In this document: positions 5,870-13,071 of the stretch, piece after piece
How the letters are laid out: the number at the start of each line of letters is the position of its first letter
How positions within the stretch are numbered: position 1 is the stretch's first letter
From: an uncultured Collinsella sp.
GTDB taxonomy: Bacteria; Actinomycetota; Coriobacteriia; Coriobacteriales; Coriobacteriaceae
NCBI GenBank assembly: GCA_900541055.1
Contig: UQHZ01000038.1
Span: 1-13,144, forward strand
DNA length: 13,144 nucleotides
Direction of reading: 5' to 3'
Program-made: the position numbers and the translations under genes
Notes under the pieces: model-generated
Told to the model about the DNA's origin: nothing
The model's database searches: none
What the model saw: only the letters and a program-made list of their open reading frames with translations

Positions 5870-6517
5870 CTACGCGTTCTTTTTGCCCAGCTTAGCCTTA
5901 ACCAGACCGACCACGGTCGGGATGATCGACACGGCAACGATGCCGACGATTAGCAGCTCAAAGTGCTCCTGCACAAAGGGGATGCCGCCAAAGAAGTAGC
6001 CCAGCAGTGTGAAGAGCGTCGACCAGGTAATGCCGCCCAGCACGTTAAAGATGACAAAATTGCGCCAGTGCATGCCGCCCATGCCGGCGATAAAGGGCAC
6101 AAAAGTGCGGATAAACGGGAAGAAACGGCCCAGGAAAATAGCCAGGTGGCCCCACTTGTCCAAGAAGTCCTCGGACTTTTTAATGCGCTCGGGCGTCATG
6201 GCCTTGACCTTGCCCGAAGCGATGATCTTTTTGCCAAAGAAGTGACCGATCATAAAGTTGCACTGATCGCCCAAAATGGCAGCGGCCCATGCGGTGGCCA
6301 GAAGCGCCACGATGTTAAAGCCACCGTTGTGGGCAAAGAAGCCCGAAGCAAACAGCAGTGAATCGCCAGGAAGGAACGGGAAGAACACCACGCCCGTCTC
6401 GATAAAGATGATCAGGAACACGCAGCCGTAGGCCATAAGCGGGCCGGCGGCGATCCAGCTGGCGATCGCGGTGCGCGGATCCTTAAGCAGCTCGGCGATA
6501 AAATTGATGAAACCCAT
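5870..6517 (-). CDS. DedA family integral membrane protein
   Basis: A 215-residue, very hydrophobic protein of the DedA/SNARE-associated (VTT domain) family. Some members flip undecaprenyl phosphate or other phospholipids across the cytoplasmic membrane; the substrate here is not known. The family pattern is clear: E40 and FPFLPGDSLLFASG (46-59) in the first re-entrant region, then GRFFPFIRTFVPFIAGMGGM (130-149) with R131, P134, R137 and P141. NVLGG and TW follow, and then the last membrane spans. The tail is basic (KAKLGKKNA). ATG 6517 is preceded by AGAGG at 9 nt and matches the family N-terminus; the frame is open upstream to 6601 without DedA-like sequence. A TATACT -10 candidate lies at 6564-6569 with a poor -35. 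It is a single gene ending in its own terminator. Confidence 0.93.
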   Translation of the reverse strand: MGFINFIAELLKDPRTAIASWIAAGPLMAYGCVFLIIFIETGVVFFPFLPGDSLLFASGFFAHNGGFNIVALLATAWAAAILGDQCNFMIGHFFGKKIIASGKVKAMTPERIKKSEDFLDKWGHLAIFLGRFFPFIRTFVPFIAGMGGMHWRNFVIFNVLGGITWSTLFTLLGYFFGGIPFVQEHFELLIVGIVAVSIIPTVVGLVKAKLGKKNA

Positions 6518-6693
6518 GAAGTAAAACCTCTCAGTTGTGGGCGCGGATACGTCCAAGTTGACCAGTATACGGTTGCGGTGCCCCCTCGTGCGCAACCCCA
6601 CAAAAGCATGACTCCATTACCAGCAAGTTTGCATAACTGACATCTGTAGCGCAATGGCGCCAAGATTGTCCTTCCTAATCCCTAGCAAATCGC

Positions 6694-6699
6694 TATACT
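6694..6699 (+). promoter_or_regulatory. Probable cysE -10 box
   Basis: TATACT lies 41 bp before the cysE start. No well-spaced -35 box is clear; TTGTCC at 6666-6671 is 22 bp away. A regulator or an activator-dependent promoter is possible. Confidence 0.35.
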
Positions 6700-6740
6700 T
6701 TATTGAATCGCATTGCCATGGCGCTAAGGGAGGGCGGCCG

Positions 6741-7445
6741 GTGAGCTTTATCAATACCATTCGCGAGGATATCAAGACCGTCCAGGCGCAAGACCCCGCT
6801 GCACAAAACGGTCTGGTCATCTTCCTTTCCTATCCTGGCCTGCACGCCAAGTGGAACCACGTGCCCGAGCACTGGCTCTGGGAGCACGGTCATCGCTCGC
6901 TCGCCCGCGTGCTCTCGCAAATCACCCGCCACATCACCGGCGTCGAGATTCATCCTGCCGCGCAGATTGGCAAGCACTTCTTTATCGACCATGCCATGGG
7001 CGTCGTCATCGGCGAGACCACCATTGTGGGCGACAACTGCGTGCTCTACCAGGGCGTTACGCTCGGCGGCACCGGCAACGAGACCGGCAAACGCCACCCA
7101 ACGCTCGGCGATAACGTCACCGTGGGCACGGGCGCCAAGGTGCTCGGCAACATCCGCATCGGCAACAACGTCAAGATCGGCGGCAACTCGGTCGTCGTCA
7201 AGGACGTGCCCGACAACTGCACCGTCGTGGGCGTGCCGGGACGCATCATCAAGCGCAACGGCTGCCGCGTGTTCGAGGAGAGCTTCGACGCCAAGCAGCA
7301 TCGCGAGTACATGCCCGATGACGCTGCCGAGCAGAGTGCCCTCAACCGCCAAGGCATCACCGAGAACGCCCGCCGCGTCAAAGAACTCGAGCGAGAGGTG
7401 GCCGAGCTCAAAGTCCTCGTCGCCAAGCTCGTGGACGAACGCTAG
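6741..7445 (+). CDS. cysE: Serine O-acetyltransferase
   Basis: A 234-residue enzyme that makes O-acetylserine from serine and acetyl-CoA, committing serine to cysteine synthesis. It is the shorter form of the family, lacking much of the N-terminal helical domain of the enterobacterial enzyme. Residues 1-65 carry the SAT N-terminus with YPGLHA (31-36). Residues 70-170 form the left-handed beta-helix of hexapeptide repeats, with the catalytic DH at 83-84, GVTLGGTG (105-112), RHP (118-120) and GVPGRII (164-170). Residues 210-234 look like a coiled coil (RVKELEREVAELKVLVAKL), which the usual short form need not have. Start GTG 6741 has AAGGGAGG at 7 nt, and the open frame upstream to 6654 lacks family sequence. 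No cysK is nearby. A terminator follows. Confidence 0.95.
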   Translation: MSFINTIREDIKTVQAQDPAAQNGLVIFLSYPGLHAKWNHVPEHWLWEHGHRSLARVLSQITRHITGVEIHPAAQIGKHFFIDHAMGVVIGETTIVGDNCVLYQGVTLGGTGNETGKRHPTLGDNVTVGTGAKVLGNIRIGNNVKIGGNSVVVKDVPDNCTVVGVPGRIIKRNGCRVFEESFDAKQHREYMPDDAAEQSALNRQGITENARRVKELEREVAELKVLVAKLVDER

Positions 7446-7482
7446 GAACGCAAGCAGCACAAAACGACATCGGCACCGATGC

Positions 7483-7523
7483 AAAAGGCGCGCCAGGGGA
7501 TCAATCCCCGGCGCGCCTTTTTT
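7483..7523. terminator. Bidirectional terminator between cysE and the ABC operon
   Basis: An AAAA-GGCGCGCC arm (7483-7494) pairs with GGCGCGCC-TTTT (7510-7521), with an inner GGGGA/TCCCC stem and a TCAA loop. T runs follow in both directions: six on the plus strand (7518-7523) and four on the minus strand. It serves both convergent units. Confidence 0.88.
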
Positions 7524-7526
7524 CGA

Positions 7527-7556
7527 TGTGACATGTGGGACTGTCCCTTTGTCACA
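7527..7556. repeat. REP-like palindrome
   Basis: TGTGACA (7527-7533) and GGGAC (7537-7541) are mirrored by GTCCC (7543-7547) and TGTCACA (7550-7556). The centre is the near-perfect GGGAC-T-GTCCC. It abuts the stop codon of the second ABC gene. From memory it resembles small palindromes that occur with REP-associated tyrosine transposases in several bacteria; no transposase is present here. Confidence 0.5.
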
Positions 7557-9557
7557 TTAGGCGAACTGGCTCAAGTAGAGGTCGGCATAGGCACCCTCGG
7601 CAGCGAGCAGCTCCTTATGCGTGCCTTGCTCGATAATGTTGCCGTGATCCATGACCAAGATCAGGTCGGCATCCACGATCGTCGACAGGCGATGCGCGAT
7701 CACAAAGCTCGTGCGCCCGCGCATGAGCGCGTCCATGGCGCGGCCGATAGCAAGCTCGGTGCGCGTGTCCACGCTTGAGGTCGCCTCGTCCAGGATGAGA
7801 ATCGCCGGGTTGTTGAGCAGCACGCGCGCAATGGTCAGCAACTGGCGCTGGCCCTGGCTGATGCTTTCGGCATCGTTAGCCACACGCGTGTCGTAGCCCT
7901 GCGGCATAGTGCGCACAAAGAAGTCGACCTGCGCGGCGCGCGCAGCCGCCACGATCTCCTCGCGCGTCGCCTCGGAACAGCCATAGGCGATGTTCTCGGC
8001 AATCGTGCCGTCGAACAGCCAGGCGTCCTGCAGCACCATGCCAAACTGCTGACGTAGCTCGCCGCGATCCATGCGGCTCGTATCCACGCCGTCGAGCGTA
8101 ATACGCCCGCCGTCAATCTCGTAGAAGCGCATGAGCAGGTTGATGAGCGTCGTCTTGCCCGCGCCCGTGGTTCCCACCACGGCAATCTTCTGGCCCGGCT
8201 CGGCGGTAAACGACACGTCGTGCATAAGCGGCTTGTCGGGCGAATAACCAAAGCGCACGTGCTCAAAGGAGACGCGACCCTCAACGCGACCCGGCAGCTT
8301 GGCGGCCTCGTCCGGCAGCGGATCGGCCTCCATCTCGGGCTCATCGAGCAGGTCGAACACGCGCTCCGCACTCGCCAACGCGCTCTGCAGCGAGTTGAAG
8401 GTAAACGACAGCTGCGTCATGGGTTCGGACGCCTCGTAGATAAACTGGAAGAACGCCTGGAACACGCCGACGGTCATGTGACCGGCAACCAGCATGCTGC
8501 AGCCCACCAGCGCGATCACGATCTGCGCCAAACGGCCGATAAAGCGCACCGCAGGGCCGACGGCATTGATCATAAAGTCGGCCTTGGCACTCACGCGTGC
8601 CAGCTCGCCCGAGGCCTGGTGCACCTCGGCAGAACTTTGGCGTTCGCGGTTAAACGCGCGGATCACCAGACGGCCCGAATAGCCTTCCTCGACCGCACTC
8701 GTAATCTTGGACACCCACTCCTGGCGCTCGCCCGTCACATCGTGTGTGCGGCGCGAGACGACCTTCGTCACCAGCAGCGACAGTGCCGTAAAGAACAGAA
8801 AGACGAGCGTAAGCTGCACGCTGAACACGAACATCACGCTCACAGCACCAACAACCGTGCCGATCGACACGAGCAGCTGCAGCAATCCGCGCTGCATGCT
8901 CTCGGACATCTTGTCCAGGTCGTTGGTCGCGCGGCTGACGACCTCGCCGGGACGATGCGCGTCAAAATAGGCGAGCGGCAGACGGTTGAGCTTTTGCGCG
9001 ATGCGGTTGCGCAGGCGCAGATTGAGACGCTCAGCGACGCTCGACATCAAAAAGCTCTGGAGCGCATAGAACGAGGCAGCGGCAGTCCAGATCATAAAGT
9101 AGACGAAAATGGTCTTGCCGCAGTTCTCCCAGGTGATGCTGAAAGTGGTGTCGTTGGCAAACGCCACCTGAATGTGGCCCCACAGCTCATCGATCACGCG
9201 GGCGCTATATGCCGGCGCGGCGGTGTTAAAGATGACATAGAACACAATGCTCGCGAACACGATATAGAAGCGCCAATGGTCGCCGGCAGCCTCACTCCAC
9301 AGGCGGCGCACCGTCGCCCAGGTATCCCGAGGCGTCTCGTCCTCGTCTTCGTCGTCCACGTCGCGCATACGCTCTGCCTCGGCGCGGGCGCGCTCGTCCT
9401 CGGCACGTTCGTTTTCCTCGTAGAGCGCTTGGCGGCGAGCCTCGCGCTCCGCCGCCTTGGCGGCTTCGTCCAGGTCGGGCGCGACGCCCGTCTCCTCGAC
9501 TGTCTCTACAACCGCAGCGCCATCGACGATGCCCTGCTTCTTGAGCTCCTCGGTCAT
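7557..9557 (-). CDS. ABC exporter half-transporter with the catalytic ATPase site
   Basis: A 666-residue half-transporter, membrane domain then nucleotide-binding domain, of the multidrug type. Membrane helices run from about residue 97 to 375. NBD motifs: Walker A GTTGAGKTT (462-470), Q-loop Q510, signature ISQGQ (566-570, not LSGGQ), Walker B ILILDE with E591, and H622 in the H-loop. Catalytic E and H are intact but the signature deviates, the mirror image of its partner upstream, so the two should form a heterodimeric exporter. An unusual N-terminal tail (residues 30-80) is very rich in Glu, Arg, Ala and Asp (DDEDEDE at 68-74) and probably lies in the cytosol. ATG 9557 has GGGAGG at 8 nt, inside the last codons of the upstream gene; only one base separates the genes, so translation is probably coupled. 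The substrate is unknown. Confidence 0.94.
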   Translation of the reverse strand: MTEELKKQGIVDGAAVVETVEETGVAPDLDEAAKAAEREARRQALYEENERAEDERARAEAERMRDVDDEDEDETPRDTWATVRRLWSEAAGDHWRFYIVFASIVFYVIFNTAAPAYSARVIDELWGHIQVAFANDTTFSITWENCGKTIFVYFMIWTAAASFYALQSFLMSSVAERLNLRLRNRIAQKLNRLPLAYFDAHRPGEVVSRATNDLDKMSESMQRGLLQLLVSIGTVVGAVSVMFVFSVQLTLVFLFFTALSLLVTKVVSRRTHDVTGERQEWVSKITSAVEEGYSGRLVIRAFNRERQSSAEVHQASGELARVSAKADFMINAVGPAVRFIGRLAQIVIALVGCSMLVAGHMTVGVFQAFFQFIYEASEPMTQLSFTFNSLQSALASAERVFDLLDEPEMEADPLPDEAAKLPGRVEGRVSFEHVRFGYSPDKPLMHDVSFTAEPGQKIAVVGTTGAGKTTLINLLMRFYEIDGGRITLDGVDTSRMDRGELRQQFGMVLQDAWLFDGTIAENIAYGCSEATREEIVAAARAAQVDFFVRTMPQGYDTRVANDAESISQGQRQLLTIARVLLNNPAILILDEATSSVDTRTELAIGRAMDALMRGRTSFVIAHRLSTIVDADLILVMDHGNIIEQGTHKELLAAEGAYADLYLSQFA

Positions 9558-9558
9558 G

Positions 9559-11295
9559 CTACTCACCTCCCTTCATCTGCGATTCCGCGATGGCGCGGTA
9601 CACCTCGCAGGTTTCCATGAGCTCGTCGTGCGTGCCTAGGCCCACGATCTCGCCGTCTTTGAGCACCACGATCTGATCGGCATGCAAAATAGTCGAGATG
9701 CGCTGGGCGATGATGAGCACCGCGGCATCGCACGTCTCGTCCTGCAGCGCATGGCGCAGTGCCGCATCGGTCTTAAAGTCCAGGGCCGAAAAACTGTCGT
9801 CGAAGATATATAGATCGGCATGCTTCATGAGTGCGCGGGCAATCGCCAGGCGCTGGCGCTGACCACCCGAGAAGTTCGTGCCGCCCTGGGCCACCGGCGT
9901 ATCGAGCCCCTGGGGCTGGTCGAGCACAAAGGTGCTCTGGGCAACCTCCAGCGCATGGAGCATGTCAGCCTCAGTCGCGTCTTCGTTGCCAAAGCGCAGG
10001 TTGCTCGCCACCGTACCCGAGAACAGCCATGCCTTCTGCGGCACATAGGCGATACGCCCGCGGATGTCGTCTTGCGAAAGGTCGCGCAGATCGATGCCAT
10101 TCAGGCGAATGGCGCCCTTCGTGGCATCGTGGAAGCGAAGCAAGAGCTTGGCCACCGTCGACTTGCCCGAACCCGTCGAGCCTACAATCGCCGTGGTCTG
10201 GCTACGGCGACAGGCAAAGCTCAGGTCGCACAGGGCATCCTCGTCGGCATCGTCAAAACGGAACGACATGTGGTCGAACACGGCCACCGCGTCGGCACCG
10301 TCAACAGACTCCGCCGCGCACGTGTCCAGCGTGCGCTTGCCGTCCACGATGCTCGGCTCAATCTCCAACACCTGCTGCGCACGGTTCAGGCATGCGGCGG
10401 CGCGTGGGAGCGTCAGAATCACCATCTGCGCCGTCATCACAAAGAACAGGATCAGGATCGCGTACTCCAGCACGGCCGAGATGCTACCGATTTGCATGGC
10501 GTGGACGCCCACGCGGTTGCCGCCCACCCACAGCACCGCCACCTCGGCGATATTCATCAAAAAGAAGCTGGAGCTGTCGAGACCCACAAACAGGTGGTTG
10601 ACCTTGATGGCATTGGCCGCGTAATCGCTAAACACCTCGTCCAGGCGCTGCTCCTCGTGGCGCTCCTTGTTAAATGCGCGGATGACGCGCACGCCCACGA
10701 TGTTCTCGCGCAGCACCACGTTCATGCGGTCGATAAAGCTCTGCAGGCGCATAAAGATCGGCGCGGCGTTGGCAACGGTAAAGACCGCCGCCACCAGCAC
10801 GATCGCAACCACCACGCCCAGCAGCGTACCCATGGCGGGATCGATGAACCAAGCAAAAATGATGCCTGCCACGGCCAAGAACGGCACCGGCAGCACCAGC
10901 TGAATCGTCTGAAGGACAGCTTGCTGAATCACGTTGATGTCGTTGAGCGAGCGCGTGATCATCGAACCCGTGCCAAAGCGCTCAAAGTCGCTGGCGGACA
11001 GCTCGAGCGACTTGTCGTACACGGCATTGCGGATATCGCAGGCCACGTTGGCGGCCAGGCGCGCCGAAAGATAGCAGCCCAGCACCGTGCCGCCGCTGGC
11101 CATGCCGGTCGCGATAAGCATGTACAGGCCGTTGCGTAATATATAGTCGACATCACCCGTGGTAATACCGGTGTTGACCATGTTCGCCAGCATCGTGGGA
11201 ACCAACAGCGTACCGACGTTATCTATCAGCACCGCAAACAGCGTCACCGCAATCAGACCGCGGTACGGCCTCATAAACCTCATTAAGAGTCGCAT
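9559..11295 (-). CDS. ABC exporter half-transporter with a degenerate ATPase site
   Basis: A 578-residue half-transporter: six membrane helices (about 12-300) then an NBD. Walker A is GSTGSGKST (372-380), Q420 is the Q-loop and FSGGQ (475-479) is a normal signature. Two catalytic features are changed: Walker B reads LYIFDD, with D500 where the catalytic Glu should be, and the H-loop is AQRIST, with Q531 for His. This is the known pattern of the non-catalytic subunit in heterodimeric exporters such as TM287/TM288, whose other half (next gene) keeps E and H but has a deviant signature. So this is probably specialisation, not decay. ATG 11295 has GAGGGGG close upstream and overlaps the end of marR by 13 nt. 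An in-frame ATG at 11283 overlaps the marR stop and is an alternative start. Confidence 0.94.
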   Translation of the reverse strand: MRLLMRFMRPYRGLIAVTLFAVLIDNVGTLLVPTMLANMVNTGITTGDVDYILRNGLYMLIATGMASGGTVLGCYLSARLAANVACDIRNAVYDKSLELSASDFERFGTGSMITRSLNDINVIQQAVLQTIQLVLPVPFLAVAGIIFAWFIDPAMGTLLGVVVAIVLVAAVFTVANAAPIFMRLQSFIDRMNVVLRENIVGVRVIRAFNKERHEEQRLDEVFSDYAANAIKVNHLFVGLDSSSFFLMNIAEVAVLWVGGNRVGVHAMQIGSISAVLEYAILILFFVMTAQMVILTLPRAAACLNRAQQVLEIEPSIVDGKRTLDTCAAESVDGADAVAVFDHMSFRFDDADEDALCDLSFACRRSQTTAIVGSTGSGKSTVAKLLLRFHDATKGAIRLNGIDLRDLSQDDIRGRIAYVPQKAWLFSGTVASNLRFGNEDATEADMLHALEVAQSTFVLDQPQGLDTPVAQGGTNFSGGQRQRLAIARALMKHADLYIFDDSFSALDFKTDAALRHALQDETCDAAVLIIAQRISTILHADQIVVLKDGEIVGLGTHDELMETCEVYRAIAESQMKGGE

Positions 11296-11783
11296 GCGTC
11301 CCCCTCGCCCTTATCGTCAGTCTCGTTCTCGGCGGCCACTTGCCGTTTAAATGCCTCGCACTCTTCGTTAAGAACATGGGAGAACTTACCGACCAAGCGC
11401 ATGATCTCGCACTGTTCCCACGGCTCGAGCGCCTCGAATGCCTGTTGCTCGGCTTTTTGCGCCGGCAACGCGTAGCGCTTGGCAAACCGCACGCCTTCTT
11501 CGGTCAGTCGTACAACCTTGTTTTTACGACTGCCCTCGGCAAACTCCAACGTCGCAAGCCCTCGCGCCCTAAGCGTTTTAATCGCCGAATTGATGGTCTG
11601 TTTGCTGTAGAACCATTCACTCGTCAGCCGACTCACGGCAACGCTTCCGCCCGCTGCACTCGTGTCGACGAGCATCCAGTAGGCGCAGTCCGAAAGGCCG
11701 CAGGCGCGCGAGAACTCCGAATAGATATGGTCGAGTCCATTGAGCAACCGATCGAAGTCGACCAGCGTAACCGCACTATTCAT
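11283..11783 (-). CDS. MarR-family transcriptional regulator
   Basis: A 166-residue winged-helix regulator. Helical dimer segments flank the DNA-binding core: recognition region at about 48-76 (VSRLTSEWFYSKQTINSAIKTLRARGL) and wing at about 80-98 (EGSRKNKVVRLTEEG). The C-terminal tail is acidic. It is the first gene of a three-gene operon with the two ABC halves and overlaps the first by 13 nt, the classic layout in which a MarR-type repressor controls an efflux pump and itself and is released by a toxic ligand. ATG 11783 has a weak GGTGGG ribosome site. The promoter and paired direct repeats upstream support autoregulation. The ligand cannot be told from sequence. Confidence 0.9.
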   Translation of the reverse strand: MNSAVTLVDFDRLLNGLDHIYSEFSRACGLSDCAYWMLVDTSAAGGSVAVSRLTSEWFYSKQTINSAIKTLRARGLATLEFAEGSRKNKVVRLTEEGVRFAKRYALPAQKAEQQAFEALEPWEQCEIMRLVGKFSHVLNEECEAFKRQVAAENETDDKGEGDACDS

Positions 11784-11801
11784 CTATCCCACCATTCAAT
11801 T

Positions 11802-11859
11802 GTCCGATTTTTGACCAATTATGTGTCTCTAGATTAGTCCGAGTTTTGACTATCGTCAA
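11802..11859 (-). promoter_or_regulatory. marR operon promoter with paired operator-like repeats
   Basis: On the minus strand TTGACG (-35, 11854-11859) and TAATCT (-10, 11831-11836) are exactly 17 bp apart, a strong promoter. Two copies of GTCCGAnTTTTGAC, as read on the plus strand, lie at 11837-11850, inside the spacer, and at 11802-11815, just past the predicted start. They are 35 bp apart. A TTGAC/GTCAA dyad (11846-11859) overlaps the -35. A protein bound here would block transcription, most simply MarR itself. Confidence 0.6.
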
Positions 11860-11902
11860 CAGGCTCTCCGCAAATGCGTGCATTTTTATGGCCTATCGGC
11901 AG

Positions 11903-11938
11903 AAAAAGACCGCCGGCGCGGGGGCGGCGCCAGCGGTC
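11903..11938 (-). terminator. Terminator of the small unknown gene
   Basis: Arms 11908-11919 and 11927-11938 pair over 12 positions with one mismatch or wobble. On the minus strand five T residues follow (11907-11903). It lies about 27 bp after the stop codon at 11965. Confidence 0.85.
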
Positions 11939-11964
11939 ACGTGAAAATCGGGTTTTATTGCCTG

Positions 11965-12255
11965 TTAAGCGGCGACGGCCTCATAGACCGTAGCGCCCGA
12001 GAAGCTGTCATGCAGGCTCTTGCCGGCAATCCACGGCAGCTCGACGACCTCGCAGACCGTGTTGACCAGCTCGGAGCAGTCAGTAAAGTGGCCCTTGTCG
12101 TTGAGGGCCTCGCAATCCTGAACACGCCAATAGCCATCGGTGTGCGTGATGTAGTACTCGTGATCGTTGATCGACACGAAAGCGCGCGTCTTGGAACGCA
12201 GCAGCTTCAGAAATCCTTCGAAATCGGTCTCGACGACATCTCCAGCCTGGAACAT
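11965..12255 (-). CDS. Small protein of unknown function (96 residues)
   Basis: I do not recognise this protein. It is soluble-looking and acidic, with no signal peptide or membrane span. It begins MFQAGDVVETDFEGFLKLL and holds an aromatic stretch (EYYITHTDGYWRV). The central VSINDHEYYI may form a small beta-rich domain. Three Cys are spaced through the middle (CEAL, DCSE, VCEV), with no clear metal site. The case for a real gene is strong: ATG 12255 has AGGAGG at 7 nt, a promoter candidate lies upstream and a terminator follows directly. It is transcribed alone, divergent from the nitroreductase gene, so the two may share a control region. The frame extends 12 codons upstream, across the ribosome site, and that part is not counted. 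Confidence 0.8.
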   Translation of the reverse strand: MFQAGDVVETDFEGFLKLLRSKTRAFVSINDHEYYITHTDGYWRVQDCEALNDKGHFTDCSELVNTVCEVVELPWIAGKSLHDSFSGATVYEAVAA

Positions 12256-12290
12256 GATGTTACCTCCTGGCCCGGCGCCACCACGGCGCA

Positions 12291-12319
12291 TTGATAAACG
12301 TTGGTACTCCTTTAGTAAA
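12291..12319 (-). promoter_or_regulatory. Candidate promoter of the small unknown gene
   Basis: On the minus strand TTTACT (12314-12319) and TATCAA (12291-12296) are 17 bp apart, each matching consensus at 4 of 6. GATAAA (12293-12298) and TTTATC (12323-12328) form an inverted pair around it that could be an operator. Confidence 0.35.
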
Positions 12320-12380
12320 ACCTTTATCAGAGGTTATGCGTTCGTCATTTAGGCAAGTGGTAAAAAACCGCAGGGTAGAC

Positions 12381-12403
12381 GGGATAAAACGTTTAACCAT
12401 CCC
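12381..12403. promoter_or_regulatory. Operator-like dyad upstream of the nitroreductase promoter
   Basis: GGGAT (12381-12385) and ATCCC (12399-12403) flank an AT-rich centre with the palindrome AAACGTTT. It ends 6 bp before the -35 box of the nitroreductase promoter. Position and shape suit an activator or repressor of the LacI or a related family. The sequence alone does not name the protein. Confidence 0.35.
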
Positions 12404-12409
12404 ATTGGT

Positions 12410-12438
12410 TTGTCACATTCTGAAGGTACTTTTATGCA
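12410..12438 (+). promoter_or_regulatory. Probable nitroreductase promoter
   Basis: TTGTCA (12410-12415) and TATGCA (12433-12438) are 17 bp apart. This predicts a start near 12445 and a leader of about 105 nt. Confidence 0.45.
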
Positions 12439-12549
12439 AACCTACTTTCCCAATTGGAATCTATCCTTTTGGCCGGGCAATTGACCGTCTATCGTTTGAG
12501 CCCGACGGGTATGAACGGGGCATCTGCAACGCCACCGCAAGGAGACACC

Positions 12550-13071
12550 ATGGAGACTATCGAAGCACTCATTCACCGCCGCAGCTGCCGCAACTACAGC
12601 GATCGTCCCGTCGAGGCCGAAAAGCTTGCACGTATTATCGAAGCCGGCCAATATGCACCGAGCGGCATGGGCCGCCAGCCGGTGACGTTTGTCGCTGTCA
12701 CCGACCCCGCGACCGTCGAGCGTCTCTCACAGCTCAACGCCCAGGTCATGGGCAGCAACAGCGACCCCTTCTATGGCGCCAAGACCGTTGTGGTGGTGCT
12801 GGTTGACCGCAGCGTGCCCACACATCTGGAAGACGGCTCGCTCGCCATGGGCAACTTGCTCAACGCCGCCTATGCACTGGGTGTCGATTCGTGCTGGATT
12901 CACCGCGCGCATGAGGTCTTTGACTCGCCCGAGGGCCTGGAGCTGCTGGCCAGCTGGGGCCTGCCCGCCGACGGCAGCCTGCGCGGTGTCGGTAACTGCA
13001 TTCTTGGCTACGCCGAGGACACGCTACCCGAGGCAAAACCGCGCCGCGACAACGTGGTATACGTCAAGTAG
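12550..13071 (+). CDS. Nitroreductase-family flavoprotein
   Basis: A 173-residue protein of the FMN-dependent nitroreductase family, which uses NAD(P)H to reduce nitroaromatics, quinones or other oxidised compounds; the true substrate cannot be read from sequence. FMN-contacting features are present: HRRSCRNYSDRP (9-20), with the basic residues that hold the phosphate, and APSGMGRQP (36-44). Further on come GSLAMGNLLNAAYALGVDSCWI (96-117) and GNCILGYA (148-155). The protein is short but complete for the compact subgroup. ATG 12550 has AAGGAGA at 4 nt; an upstream in-frame ATG at 12511 lacks a ribosome site. It is divergent from the small unknown gene, and a dyad near its promoter suggests control. 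After the stop the window holds only short palindromes (13089-13098, and 13109-13114 with 13135-13140). Confidence 0.92.
   Translation: METIEALIHRRSCRNYSDRPVEAEKLARIIEAGQYAPSGMGRQPVTFVAVTDPATVERLSQLNAQVMGSNSDPFYGAKTVVVVLVDRSVPTHLEDGSLAMGNLLNAAYALGVDSCWIHRAHEVFDSPEGLELLASWGLPADGSLRGVGNCILGYAEDTLPEAKPRRDNVVYVK

Noticed and set aside
8220..11139. Very long plus-strand frames opposite the ABC genes (8220-9620, 9820-11139)
   Set aside because: They are antisense shadows rich in His, Arg and Gln. The minus-strand ABC proteins carry every expected motif.
12409..12420. TTTGTCACATT shared with the REP-like palindrome at 7548-7558
   Set aside because: An 11-base match without the rest of the palindrome is expected by chance and here overlaps a promoter -35 box.
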